This document shows positions 45,901-56,159 of a DNA stretch of 58,925 nt, one piece after another (within the stretch, counting starts at the first letter, position 1; each line of letters begins with the position of its first letter). Below the pieces are notes generated by a model. The model was not told the DNA's origin, did no database searches, and saw only the letters and a list, made by a program, of their open reading frames with translations. The stretch lies in assembly GCF_000499385.1 (NCBI RefSeq), contig NW_013652487.1, positions 2,501 to 61,425 on the forward strand. Direction: 5' to 3'. Source of the DNA: Eimeria necatrix. Lineage: Eukaryota > Apicomplexa > Conoidasida > Eucoccidiorida > Eimeriidae. A program made the translations under genes and the position numbers.

Positions 45901-48900
45901 CAGGGAAGGCGCCCGCAGCAGGCGCAGCAGCAGCAGCAGGTGGTCGTGGCAGGGGTACGTCGGAGATAGCGAGTTGCAACTACATCGCGCGGTCTCAAGG
46001 CGTGGAGAAGGGCATGTGGCTGCGGCCGGCGCTAGATCGCTGTCCTTCTTTGGTGCTTCTTCCTTATGATTTCGAAGGCATAGAAAGAGCAAGTGAAGGC
46101 CTTTTTCAGGCAGCTCTGTCTTTGTCGCACAGAATCGCGCCGCTTTCCTGCGATGAGGTCAGGCAGCACAGACGCACACACAGCCTGCGCTGTACGGGCA
46201 ATTCGGGGCTCTTTGCTAGTTAATGAGGCTTGGTCCTAAGGAACTCCGCTTCGGGTCTAATGTCCTCATTATAAGGCCAAATACTTGTTTGTAGAACCTG
46301 ACGCTGCACTGTTGGGGCATGGCTATGGGAGAGAAGCCCACTGAGGGAGCAGGAAGGCTGTGGGTCTTCCGGGAAAGCGGCAGCTGCATCAGTAGTGGCA
46401 ACGGCTTTAGCTGCAGCAGAAGCGAGAGCTAAGTCGGTGCGTTTGTTTGTGCTGCAGACTTTCATTCAGATTTGCTTTCCGCTGCTAACCCAAGCAGAAG
46501 GGGCCCTTGCCACTCATCTTAAAAGCAGCAGCAGCATTAGCTCACACCAGAATGCCGCCAATAGCAGCTCTAGCAACGAAACTACCGATCACAGCTGCTG
46601 CAGGAGCAGCAACAGCGCAAGCAGTGGCAGCGACTACAACAATAGTGGCAGGAGCAACAACGACAGTAGCAACAGAGTAGACGAAGCTGAGATCGTGGCG
46701 GATGTTTGCATGTCGTTAAGAAAAGCCATAATTGGAATCACTGGCTGCAAGGTTTCTGTGGGAGCTGGCTGCAATTGTCTCCTGGCAAAACTGGCGACGG
46801 CTGCAGCAAAGCCTTCAGCGGAAGCTGCTGATGCGTCAAAAGGTTCTAGTGCAGCACGAGCTGAAACGGCAGCAGTGATTCAGCGGGAAGGTGTATGCGT
46901 GGTGAAACCGGGAGCAGCAAGTGCAGCAGCATTTGTGGGGCGGCTGTTGTTGCGCCAAGTGCCGGGCGTAGGGCCCACAGTGGCGTCAAAAGTTGCTGCT
47001 GCAGCACGAGCAGCAGGAGTAAATGTCAAGACCTGCACTGACGTCCAGACACAGAGCAAGGACTCGCTGCAGCTGCTGCAGACTGCACTTGGTATGAAGT
47101 GCACGGCTACTGCAAAGAGAGGACTTTAGAGCAGCCTCAGGTGCACCTCAGGTGCAGCTCACCTCCAAGTAATGTCAGGCTCTTTTACTGTAACATTTTG
47201 TCCCGCAGGTCGAAAGCGAGGGGCTCAGCTGTGGTGGCTCTGTCACGGAGTAGATGTGCGACCGCCTCCTGCTGCTCTCCTTGCAATTCCTGAGTTGGGT
47301 AATTCTGCTGCTGGAGCGGGACCAAGTGCCGGGACCACAGCAGGAGCATCAGCAGCCGGAGGCAGCGGCATACCGGCAAGTGGGTCGCTAAGCATTTCTG
47401 TGAACTGGGGGATTCGTCTGCAACAAGAGGCAGATGCACTGAGCCTTCTCAAGCAAATGGCCCTTGAAGGCCACAAGCGACTCAAAGCAAACAGATTATA
47501 CAGTGCCAAGATTTCCGCTAAGGCAGGCCCCTCACCCCGATTCCTTTCGTTTGAGCAAAGATTTTCCCGATTCTTGGTCCCTTTTATCTGTATTTAGACT
47601 CCGAGTCTAGTTCTTAAGCTCCGACCATAGCTGCAAAACCCCTAGGCGCCAGTGGAAATGCTGTGTGGCAAGCCTTTTCCTTAGACCTGAATTAGAAGAG
47701 ATGGAGACGTTGTAAAGGTGCTCAGCTCCCACCGCTGATGGTGTTGCTGCTGCAGATACTTTACCGACGGCCAGGGGCCCCCGTGAATACGGTGAAGTTC
47801 TTGGGCTGTGGAATATGCGACTCGGCAAGGGGATCGCGTGTCATTGGCAGCAGGAGCAGCGGCAGCAGCAAAAGAACTAGGAGCGACGGGTTTGGGGTAC
47901 AGTCGGCAGAAGACTTGTACACAGAGCTGGAGGCGCTGTGGAGAGAGAGTCTCAGCGAGTGCGCACCTAAGTTTATTAATGTTGCTGCATCTATTGTTGC
48001 TGCTGCATTGGGGATGCCGCCGATGCCTCAGCGACAAAGTGTGTGAGCCCTCTGGCTTGGTTCCTGTATTCTGCTCTGTTGGCGGTTACGACTGCGTTTT
48101 CCTGCTTTGCTGCAGTGTGTGCCCACTGGAAGACTACCGCGGGATTACGCTGCTGCTGCAGCAGCTGCGGACGGAGCAGCAGGAAGGAGCACTGAGGCAA
48201 CAGCAGCAACACCTTCAGCGGAACCTCTTGAGCGTAGCCTTCTCAAGTATCAACAGCAGCAGCCACGACCCCAGTAGCAGCATTTGCAGCAGCAACTCAA
48301 GCAACGGCACTGGCAAGAGCAGTAGCAGCAACAGCAGCAATACATACAGCGGCACTGGCAAGAGTAACAGCAGCAACAGCAGCAGCAGCAGCACGCCAGA
48401 GCCATGCTTCATAGTCGTAGATTCAGTGGAGCAGCCCGAAGATGAGTCGCCTTCACAGAACCAGCCACCGCAGCAGGACCAGCAACAATGTCCCAAGCAG
48501 ATGCAAAGGCACCAGGAATGCCAGCATCGAGACCTGGCGCCGAAAGAACAGGTGCATCAGGAGGCCGCGGGTGGATCCCTCACGAAGGCAGTTCCAACTG
48601 CGCCTTTTGATGGCTGCTTCACTGTTGACAGCGGAAGCAGCAGTGACAGTGAAAAAGGCAGCAGCAGACAAGACGCAAGAACACCTGTGTTTGCGACCCT
48701 ATCTCGGACTGCGGCTGCCACAAAACCACAAAATGCCCAGCAGTCCTCAGGAAACAGTTCAGCCACGGCCGACTCTGCAGCTGCAGTAGCTGCAGCTGCT
48801 GTGTCTGCTGCTAGTGGCCTCAAAACGCCAGCGCAAACCCCAAAGAGACCTCGTGGAAGCCTGGAAGCAGGTCAATTACAGCAGAGCGCGCAGCAGCAAC

Positions 48901-50570
48901 AGCAGTGGGGCGCACGCACACCTGACAGCCAGGCACCAACCCCCCGTTTGAAAACCACGAAATTAAACAGGAGCCACCGCATGCAAAGAGTAAAAACTCC
49001 AACAAGTGAGAGGATCGGCGGCAGACACCTTCAAAGAAGCAAGAAGGCACTACTCGAAGCAACAGCAGCGACACCCAGAATGTCAGGAGCAGCAGCAGCA
49101 GCAGCAGCACCTGTTGCTCCTGCATCGCCTGCTGCTGGCGCTGGAAGGCCGCCCATGTCAACCCAACGAAGCCTTGTAGAATATCTGCCGAACAGCGGCA
49201 AGGCCTCCCGGCGCGCTTCAATATGTGCTCATCCGAAGCAGCAGCAGCAGCAGCATGAGCAGCAGGAGCAGCAGCAGGAGCAGCAGGAGCAGCAGGAGCA
49301 GGGAGAGGAGCAGGAGCAACAGCAGCAGCAGGAGGCGCAGCAGCAGGAGCAGCAGCAGGAGGAGCAGCAGCAGGGGCAGCAGCAGGAGGAGCAGCAGCAG
49401 GAGGAGCAGCAGGAGCAGGAGCAGCAGCAGCAGCATCAGCAGGAGCGGCAGCAGCAACCTGTCAGCAGCTCCGCAGCAAGGGCCCAGGCCCGTGACGCGG
49501 TTTCTGCTGCTGCTGTGAGTCGCGCAGCTAGCAGCGCTCTGCCGAGTGTCATATCTCTACTGACGCAGAATCCAGACGGCTGCAGCAGCAGCGAAGGAAA
49601 CAGCCCAGGCCACTCGAGCAGCAAGCTCGACCTAGCGAAAGAGCAGAAAGAAAAGCAGGACGGCGGCTGCTGCTGCGCTTCTCCTGGCAGCAGCAACTGT
49701 TGCTGCTCTCCTGAGGGATGTGTTGCCCAATGTATATCACTTGTATGTCCTCCTAATGGTCTTAAGCCCCGTCCGCCGCTGCCTTTCCGTATCGCTGCTG
49801 CAGCTCAGCCAGTGATGCAGCTTCTGCTGCATCATGCTGCTGCGAAGGGCGCCGCCGCTGCTCGCCGTCGAGGTACAACAGCCTTGGTCGTAGCTGCAGT
49901 ATCAGCGCGCATCACTGCTGCTGCTACCAACAGCAGCAGCAACCCCGGTCCTGCATGCACCCAACACACGCAGCAGTTGTCAGCTTCTGATACAGCTGGG
50001 CCTACTGATTCGCCTCCTCCTACACCAAGCGCTGCCTCAAACGCTCCAGCAGCTGCTGCTGCGGCCGCAGAAACTAAGCCGTTTTCGGCCAAACCAGCTG
50101 GCGCCGCCTCCAGCCCGGCGCAGGAGACCTCTTTAAGAGAAGAGGATCCCGAGTGGGAGGCCTCTGCCATTGAGGAAGAGTCGGAGGCCCGTGCGAATGA
50201 CGGGGACACGGAGCCGCCGGCCGGAGCAGAAGGGGCCTACTGGGAGTGTTTGGCTGATGCCATCGAGGGATTTTCAGGAGCTCTTCTCCTGGCTTTTGAG
50301 CGATTGGGGGCCGTAGGGGCTCATGAAGAGAGGCAGCTGCTCTTCAGAGCGCTGCAGCGACTGCTGCAAACTCCGGAAGCGCGGGCTACTGTGGCTGGGG
50401 CTGCAGCAAATGATGCAGCAACTAGGCAAACTGGTAGATGGAGGGTAGCCCCGCAGGGCCGTCCATTTTCCGTTGGTTTGCTGTTGTTGAAACTGTTGGC
50501 CTGCCCAGCAGGCCGACTTGTGTGGCCTCTGCTGCTGCACCGTGCAAGAGATATAGTTTGTTTTTCGTGA
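42955..50570 (+). CDS. REV1: REV1 translesion DNA polymerase (deoxycytidyl transferase), about 8 exons
   Basis: REV1 is a Y-family polymerase and scaffold for lesion bypass. Exons: 42955-43607, 43862-45377, 45597-45645, 45880-46157, 46458-47091, 47209 to about 47537, 47756-47970, 48116-50570. All junctions except the end of exon 6 keep phase. The N terminus MFGGGNWSGFGDYLGAKTRK resembles REV1; a BRCT domain follows with Gly-Pro insertions (VDAVQLKRVLVAHGGSISIM, ending SWVFSCIAAKRLLSPALF). Then FVSSFFEHSRLHFIGAWQNR, catalytic WILHVDFDAFFVSVALLK, KDKP joined to VAVCHSRGHRAF, EIASCNYIARSQGVEKGMWL, catalytic LSCDE, CKVSVGAGCNCLLAKLATAA, LRQVPGVGPTVASKV, VNWGIRLQQEADALSLLKQM, RRPGAPVNTVKFLGCGICD, and DYRGITLLLQQL. 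The 818-codon last exon is mostly Gln, Ser, Ala and Glu runs with a helical end (HEERQLLFRALQRLLQ) that may be the C-terminal interaction domain. Finger and little-finger order is intact. Confidence 0.92.
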
Positions 50571-51526
50571 AGACCCGTTGCACTCCTTCTAAGGGAAGCT
50601 TATTCAGCTATCATGAGGCTTCGGCGTTCCGTTCTCTTGAACGGTCTGGTTTGATGCTTGCCTCGTGCGTCATGTGAGAGTCAGGCAGTTCTTACAGTGA
50701 ATGGCTGTTTCTGTTTTGATTGTAGCATTTTGGGGGCCTTTGCTTTCGCAGTCCCCCAGCGAATTGTTTGAATACGCAGCGTTCCGTTGTGGATTGCTGC
50801 AGCCGCGGCTGTAACAGCTGCTGCGGCAGCTACCAGCTGCAGCTGCTGCAGCAGGAACTCGCAGCAAACAGCATTCAGTCGTCCTGCCTTGGCTGCTGAC
50901 TAAAGCTCACGCTATTGAACACTTTAGATATAAACCAAGCCCATAGCTGGCGTACGCTCAGTACTGAGGGGAAAAATGCAGCAAAGGCAGCAGCACCAGT
51001 TCACTTCTTGTCGTCCCTGAGCCTCGTGAGCAGCCAGAAATATTTCCCGGGCAGTTACTTTAGCACAGGCGGTGGCAACTGCTCTTGTGTAGCGCGCAGC
51101 CCACACAAATAGGTGACGCACTCAAATCCCAACACACTCTAGCTTTGTCCACGCAGATCCTTGAGTGGATTCCCGAAAACGCTAAGAGAAGCACCGCCAA
51201 AAGCAGCATCTACTTTCCGGCACAAGTTTCAGACTGCAGCTGCTGCTTCTGCTGCTGCACAAACCAGCGCACTGGGCGTTGCTTCACATCCCCGTGTGGC
51301 TCCTTCAGCAGTTGCAAATGCTACACATGTGCCCGCGGGGTGACCTTGGCAGCGTTCGGCTGTTCTGTTAAGAGGCTTTTAAGCCCTGATCTGCACAAAG
51401 AACAAAACGCGCACTGGTTTTCTATTTCCGCTGCTAGTTTCTCCGTTCGTGTGCATTTTTCTCTAAGTCTTCCATTATCGTCTGCCTCTGCATCTGCGCT
51501 TAGTTTCATCTATATCTCTGTCGGGC
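50571..51526. other. convergent spacer REV1 / ATP10, possible extra 3' exons
   Basis: Two acceptor-like sites with pyrimidine tracts (ending at 50750 and 51156) precede open stretches. The one after 51156 reads SGFPKTLREAPPKAASTFRH and onward to a stop near 51343. They could be alternative REV1 3' exons, but no phase-matching donor was found, so they are not included in the gene. Confidence 0.3.
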
Positions 51527-53109
51527 TCACACAAGCAAGAGCACCGCCTCCTCAGTAGGAAGGCCTGTGCAATGCCACCTGACTCTCGCAGCTTTGTCGG
51601 CCAGAAGAACAGTGACGAATTTCTGCCTTTGTTTTCTCTTCAGTGCTTCTGTCTCTACCCGTCCCCACCGTCCGCTGTATCCCAAAAAAGAACCCACTAG
51701 GGCCCGACTGGTGGATCCCCTGCCAAAAAGGGCCCCGAGCCGGCTGTATTCCTCCGCTAGCCGTCTCACTTCATCCTCTTCTTGGGCTCTATGGGGCCCC
51801 AGAGGCCCCTGCTGCATGCACCGAGCCTGGCGAAAACGCTGCGGGAATGTGTGGAAGGGAGTCAAGGGGTGGAATGCGGGTGAAAGATGCTGCATGCTCC
51901 GGAGAGCCAGTCGTCTGAGCCATATGGGGGCATGGTCAATACAGATGTAGGAGATCCTGGCCAACTCAGGATCTTGGGAAGAACCTCGTGGGTATATGCG
52001 CGGGCGCAGCTGAGCGATGAGGTCGTGCTGCGCTGAGCCGGCCGTTGCAGCAGCAGCAGCAGCAGGAACGAAGGCAGAACCGTACACCGCTGAAATGAAT
52101 CCGCTTTGGCGCTCCAACAGGCGCAGCCAAGAGGCCACATCGGATATCTGGGAATGTTGGCCTCCCACGTCGAAGAGAAACAAGAGCGACACGTGTCCGT
52201 AGAGGCGTTCAACCAACTGTAAAACCACAAGGTATACACGGCGACAGTCAGTGGCCGCAAAATACCACGGCAGAGGTAAATTGCGAAGCTGATGGCTCAA
52301 CCTGTTGAGAGGAATTCAACGGAAATGCATGGGAACATCATTTTGCAGCTCACCGCTGTCTTTGGGTGCATTCCTGTCACGCTTGGCCTGTGGCCTCGCA
52401 TTTTCCCAAACCCCAGTCTGCTGACCTGTGCAGAATGATCTAAGCTGTCTTGAAGACTAAACGGAGTGACGAAGAATAGAGGTGGCAGCGGCTGGGATTC
52501 GTTGGGGGGAAGCAGGCGAGAAGGGTAATGGTGTGCTGCTGTCATCCCGTCAACGTACCGCTTGTACAAAATGGGAGGTGAACCTGCACCGTTGGAAGCT
52601 TCAGCAGCCCCAGAAAGGGCATTTGTGGCTGCTGTAGACAGTGGCCACGAAATGGCGCTCTTGACGCGGCGCCAAAAGGCTCGTGCGTCGTTCACCTCGA
52701 GTTCTTCCTCCAGTTCACTCTTTGATATGAAGGTGCTTAAATCTTTTGAGCTGGTAGCCTGACTCCCTTGCATGGGAGCAGCGCTTCCAGATTCGTGGTT
52801 GGATGCAATCCTGCGGGCTCTTTCAGACATGTCTGCGGGCCATTCAACTCTAATGCGCAGCGAGGGTGTGCTCGTTGTGGTCCCTGCAGAGGAAGTTGCA
52901 GTGTCGTTCTCCTTGCTCCCAGCAATGGCTGGAGAGGTCTGAGAAGAGTCCACATGGAAACGACGGCACCGCTGCACCTGTAAAGCTGCAAGTTCACGGG
53001 TCGTCGTGACAGATTTCTTGAAAGCTACAGCAACCGAAAGGTCTAGGGCTTTTCCCACGGGGACCCCTATGCCCCTGAGGGCCCCGCGTACGCCAAGTCT
53101 TGAATTCAT
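51527..53109 (-). CDS. ATP10: ATP10-like mitochondrial ATP-synthase assembly factor, 2 exons, 457 aa
   Basis: ATP10 is an inner-membrane chaperone needed to assemble subunit 6 into the Fo part of ATP synthase. Exons 53109-52426 and 52216-51527 join in phase at ..DSLDHSAQ|LVERLYGH... The N terminus from the ATG is basic and free of acidic residues for about 20 positions (MNSRLGVRGALRGIGVPVGK), suiting a mitochondrial presequence. The second exon has the ATP10 pattern: HVSLLFLFDVGGQ with a following SW-like turn, ARISYICIDHAPIWLRRLAL, LVGSFLGYSGRWGR, and FVTVLLADKAARVRWHCTG then LPTEEA. The last block matches the 'DK.GRVRW.a.G.AT.eE' end of the family. The first exon otherwise looks lineage-specific and Ser/Ala-rich. 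The call rests on pattern recognition of the C-terminal half. Confidence 0.6.
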
Positions 53110-54184
53110 TGGGGCTGCTCTCAGCAAATACTTTCAAGAGAAGTAGCCACTGAAACGGATTTACGCCTACTTTGGTTTCGGCCACATAGTGTTGCTTTTT
53201 CAGAAGGCGCCCTGCGGAGGAGCGTCCATGGAACGCTACGGAGGGATAAAAGCAATTAAGAGCTTGTATCGTTTTCGTATTAACTATTTTTTAATACCAG
53301 GAGCGAGCTCCCCACAGCCCCTACAGTGAAAACGATCCTTGCGTCGGGAGTCCCCCGATTCTGTTAGGGTGTCACCTCTCCATTCAGTGTTCCTAATATG
53401 TGTTGCGGAACGACATGCAGACGATATTATTTACTTAATCCAAGTGGAAACTTTTCTCCCTGTCAGTCATTTCTTTGCTTTCCGGATTCTGGTCAATTTG
53501 GCTGAGCCCCGATAGGGCTTGTGGTGCCTGCAGGTTGTCGCACAGAACTTTAGCCGTCCTCGCGGCTTGCACCACAGAACTTTTGCCGTTCCCGCGGCTT
53601 GCACCACATTTTAACCTGCTACTTTTCTGCAAAGGCCAGCATGCAGTCTTATGGTCTGTTTTCTTTTTCAAGCAAGGGACAGGGAGGCTTCGGTGTGGTA
53701 CAGGGAGCAGAGTCAAGCAGTTGCCTTGTGGTCCACAGTAGAATCCGCCGAAAATCCCAGGTAAAAAACTTTGATAAGGCTCTATCATGCAGCTGGTGCG
53801 GGCAAGAGTAGGTTTGGCACTCAGCAGGGCCTGTCGATGCAAAGTATTAGAGCTATTCGTGAAGCAGTGCTCCCTCTTCGTCTTATGCTTACAAGCAACG
53901 GGCACTGGGTAGCTGTTTGCGTTAGCCTCCAATTTAGCGACAGCACTCTCCGCCACAGCAACCGCGCTCGCCACCACAGACTCTAATGTCCGGCGGAGAT
54001 GTTCAACTTTTTCCAGGATCCTCGCGCTCAGTCATTCGCTTGCGAGGCCTCCCACCAATACTGGCCTGGATCCCGATGCGTGTGCAGTGTGCACAACTGA
54101 AACTCTGCATATCTCTGATACTTTTTCAAAGGGGTCATTAGTGCAAATGAAGCCATCGAGTGATCTTAGTATTTAGCTTTTGAC
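53110..54184. other. intergenic, no supported gene
   Basis: It holds a minus frame of 180 codons (53435-53977) without family motif, low-complexity runs or linked exons; I give it a low chance of being coding. Inside it, a short tandem duplication (about 53541-53608) repeats GAACTTT.GCCGT..CGCGGCTTGCACCAC. Confidence 0.4.
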
Positions 54185-54468
54185 TCCTTCCCCGGAAAGC
54201 AACAGAATGGCGCAATCATGCAGGAAGCACAACGGTCAAGCAGAAAGCACTTAAGTTGGCCTTTGCAGGAGCAGAAGCGCCAGTAACATCTGACTACTGC
54301 AGCTCACACTGTTCACCAACGCTACATCCTTCCCCGGAAAGCAACAGAATGGCGCAATCATGCAGGAAGCACAACGGTCAAGCAGAAAACACTTAAATTG
54401 GCCTTTGCAGGAGCAGAAGCGCCAGTAACATCTGACTACTGCAGCTTACACTGTTCACCAACGCTGCC
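54185..54468. repeat. 142-bp direct tandem duplication, two copies
   Basis: Copies 54185-54326 and 54327-54468 begin TCCTTCCCCGGAAAGCAACA and are nearly identical: AGCACTTAAGTT versus ACACTTAAATT and GCTCACAC versus GCTTACAC are among the few changes. The repeat is recent and does not encode a supported protein. Confidence 0.92.
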
Positions 54469-54677
54469 AGAAAGAACAAGGCGCAGAGCCAATCAAGCAA
54501 CATCATCACGCAGAAATAGAAAGCAGCACCACCCAACAACAGCAAAACGCAGCAGTTCCGAGCAGCACAACCAAAGAAGAACAACGGCAAGCAGCATCAC
54601 CAAATAACAGCATCGAGCAGCACAACCAAGAAGCAGCAGAAGCAACAAAAAGCTGCAACAGACAGCAACATCAAGTA

Positions 54678-54980
54678 ACTGCAGCAAATAATATTTTGGT
54701 GAGTCTATTTTCCATGCTGTTGCTACTCGTGCAGGCGTCTCAGGCGACTTGACCCGGCACTTCACAAGTTTTTACCAGGTTGCTGCTGCCGCTTCTGCTG
54801 CTCTTGTGGCTGGTTGAGGAACTGTAGCGTTCTGACCCCACTGCGACGCGTACGGGTGTCTCTTCTGCACAATTTCCGAATTTCCTTATGTTTTTCCCTA
54901 CGCCAGAAGTGATGCAAAAAGACCATCTTGTCTATGACATACAGCCTACCCGAAAAATTTTCTTCAAGCATCACACCTCT
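54678..54980. repeat. dispersed repeat, copy A
   Basis: This stretch matches 56831-57165 in the same orientation with substitutions and one insertion of about 45 bp in copy B. Shared blocks include GGTGAGTCTATTTT, TTGCTGCTACT-like text, GGGTGTCTCTTCTGC.CAAT, TTTCCGAATTTCC and GACCATCTTGTCTATGACA. Translation gives a hydrophobic Leu-rich segment in both, but copy A is interrupted by stops. Confidence 0.75.
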
Positions 54981-54984
54981 ACAT

Positions 54985-55195
54985 GAAAGAGCAGCAACGA
55001 GCAGCGAAAGCAAGCAGCAATAACAAACAGCAGCAGCAAGTAGTAGCAACAGGCTGCAGAAGTGAGACGCCCCTGGATCCTTTTAACAGGAATGACAATG
55101 ACAAGTCGGTAAACAATGAAATGGTGGAAGTGCCACGCAGCAGAAGCAGATGCAGTTCCTCCCTTTCTTGGTGTTACTCTCAGATGTTACTTCAT
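54985..55195. repeat. dispersed repeat, second block of copy A
   Basis: Bases 54990-55081 match 57820-57913 (shared GCTGCAGAAGTGAGACGCCC), and 55152-55188 match 57950-57986 (shared GTGTTACTCTCAGATGTTAC). Between them, 55083-55148 matches the reverse complement of about 56240-56308 (shared CAGGAATGACAATGA, GGTAAACAA, GCAGCAGAAGCAGA). The copies are therefore in mixed orientation. Confidence 0.7.
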
Positions 55196-55585
55196 CGCCT
55201 CAGCAAATGCTGGAAGGCTGGCTGAAAACTCTCATGCAACGAAAACAATTTGAGCCAGCTGCTGCTGCAGTATTTGCTTTGGATGTTGCAAGTGAAAGTG
55301 CTGCAGCTGCTAAAATTTGTGCTGCCGCTGCTGGTGCTTCAGCTGATGCTGCATCACCAACCGTTTCCCTTTGCCAGCTCTGCTCTTCCAGCAGGGGCAG
55401 CATCAGCAGCAGCTGGAGAAGACGGTACGGCTCATGACGCTTTCCCACGTCGTAGTCTGTGGAGCTTGGGATGAGTTGCACCTATTGGGAAGCCTTGAAA
55501 ATGCTGCCATCAGACTTATTCTGGTGCCCCAATACCCAAGGCCCAAAATTGTACGGCAATTCTTTGGATCTAGCGCCTCTTCGTA
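55153..55585 (+). CDS. hypothetical coding fragments
   Basis: One frame reads PQQMLEGWLKTLMQRKQFEP followed by Ala-rich helix-like sequence to about 55437. A second, starting after TTCCAG at about 55389, reads VRLMTLSHVVVCGAWDELHL and ends FFGSSASS at a stop near 55585. Both look more like protein than repeat, and they could be successive exons of one gene. No family is recognised, and the first overlaps a dispersed repeat. Confidence 0.3.
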
Positions 55586-55925
55586 GGCTTGGTTTTGGAG
55601 TCCTATCAACTGTTGTGAAGCCAGACGGATTTGGACGAAATTAGGAACAGCAAAAACTAAACTAAAGGCTGATGGCTGCTTTTCAACTCAACCTCAGCCC
55701 GGAAGTAAAAGTATGGGATGCATTTTCTCTGTAAGTGAGCATCACAACTGCATTATTTGCTGCTCAGTTAATATTACTTTCTACTCAGTTAAAAAGTTCA
55801 GATTGTTACTTCTCAATGCTTCTTCATGTATGCGTATGTATATGTGTACATCCTTTTGGATCTGTTGAGGGCAGCAGCGGCTATACCAGCCTGGCTTCCT
55901 ATATTAGATTTGTGCCAAACCAGAG

Positions 55926-56159
55926 TTGGTTTTTCAACAGAATGCTGCGCAGAATGTGGAAAATGGTCCGTTTCGCGGTGCCAAGTTTGGGCCTCTTAAG
56001 GCTGTTTTTGGAGCACTTCATAAGCCTTTTCATACTACATCCCAAAGCCAGCCCGCCACAGCTGTGGGCCACATGTCTTTTGCGTCAAAATTTCATGAGC
56101 TGCACATCTTGTCTCTGCACATTACTTCGCAAAGCCAATACTCGTGCGTTAGCCGCTAA
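55926..56159 (+). CDS. hypothetical open stretch
   Basis: A 77-codon frame without homopolymers reads VENGPFRGAKFGPLKAVFGA and ends YSCVSR. It lacks a good ATG and a recognised motif, and could be an exon or chance. Confidence 0.2.
   Translation: MVFQQNAAQNVENGPFRGAKFGPLKAVFGALHKPFHTTSQSQPATAVGHMSFASKFHELHILSLHITSQSQYSCVSR

Noticed and set aside
47808..48115. Reading REV1 exon 8 frame continuously from 47808
   Set aside because: The part before 48116 lacks motifs in that frame, and a good acceptor at 48115 joins in phase to the conserved exon 7.
53435..53977. 180-codon minus frame
   Set aside because: No recognised motif, no good signal for splicing, and an internal short tandem duplication; judged chance or lineage-specific at best.
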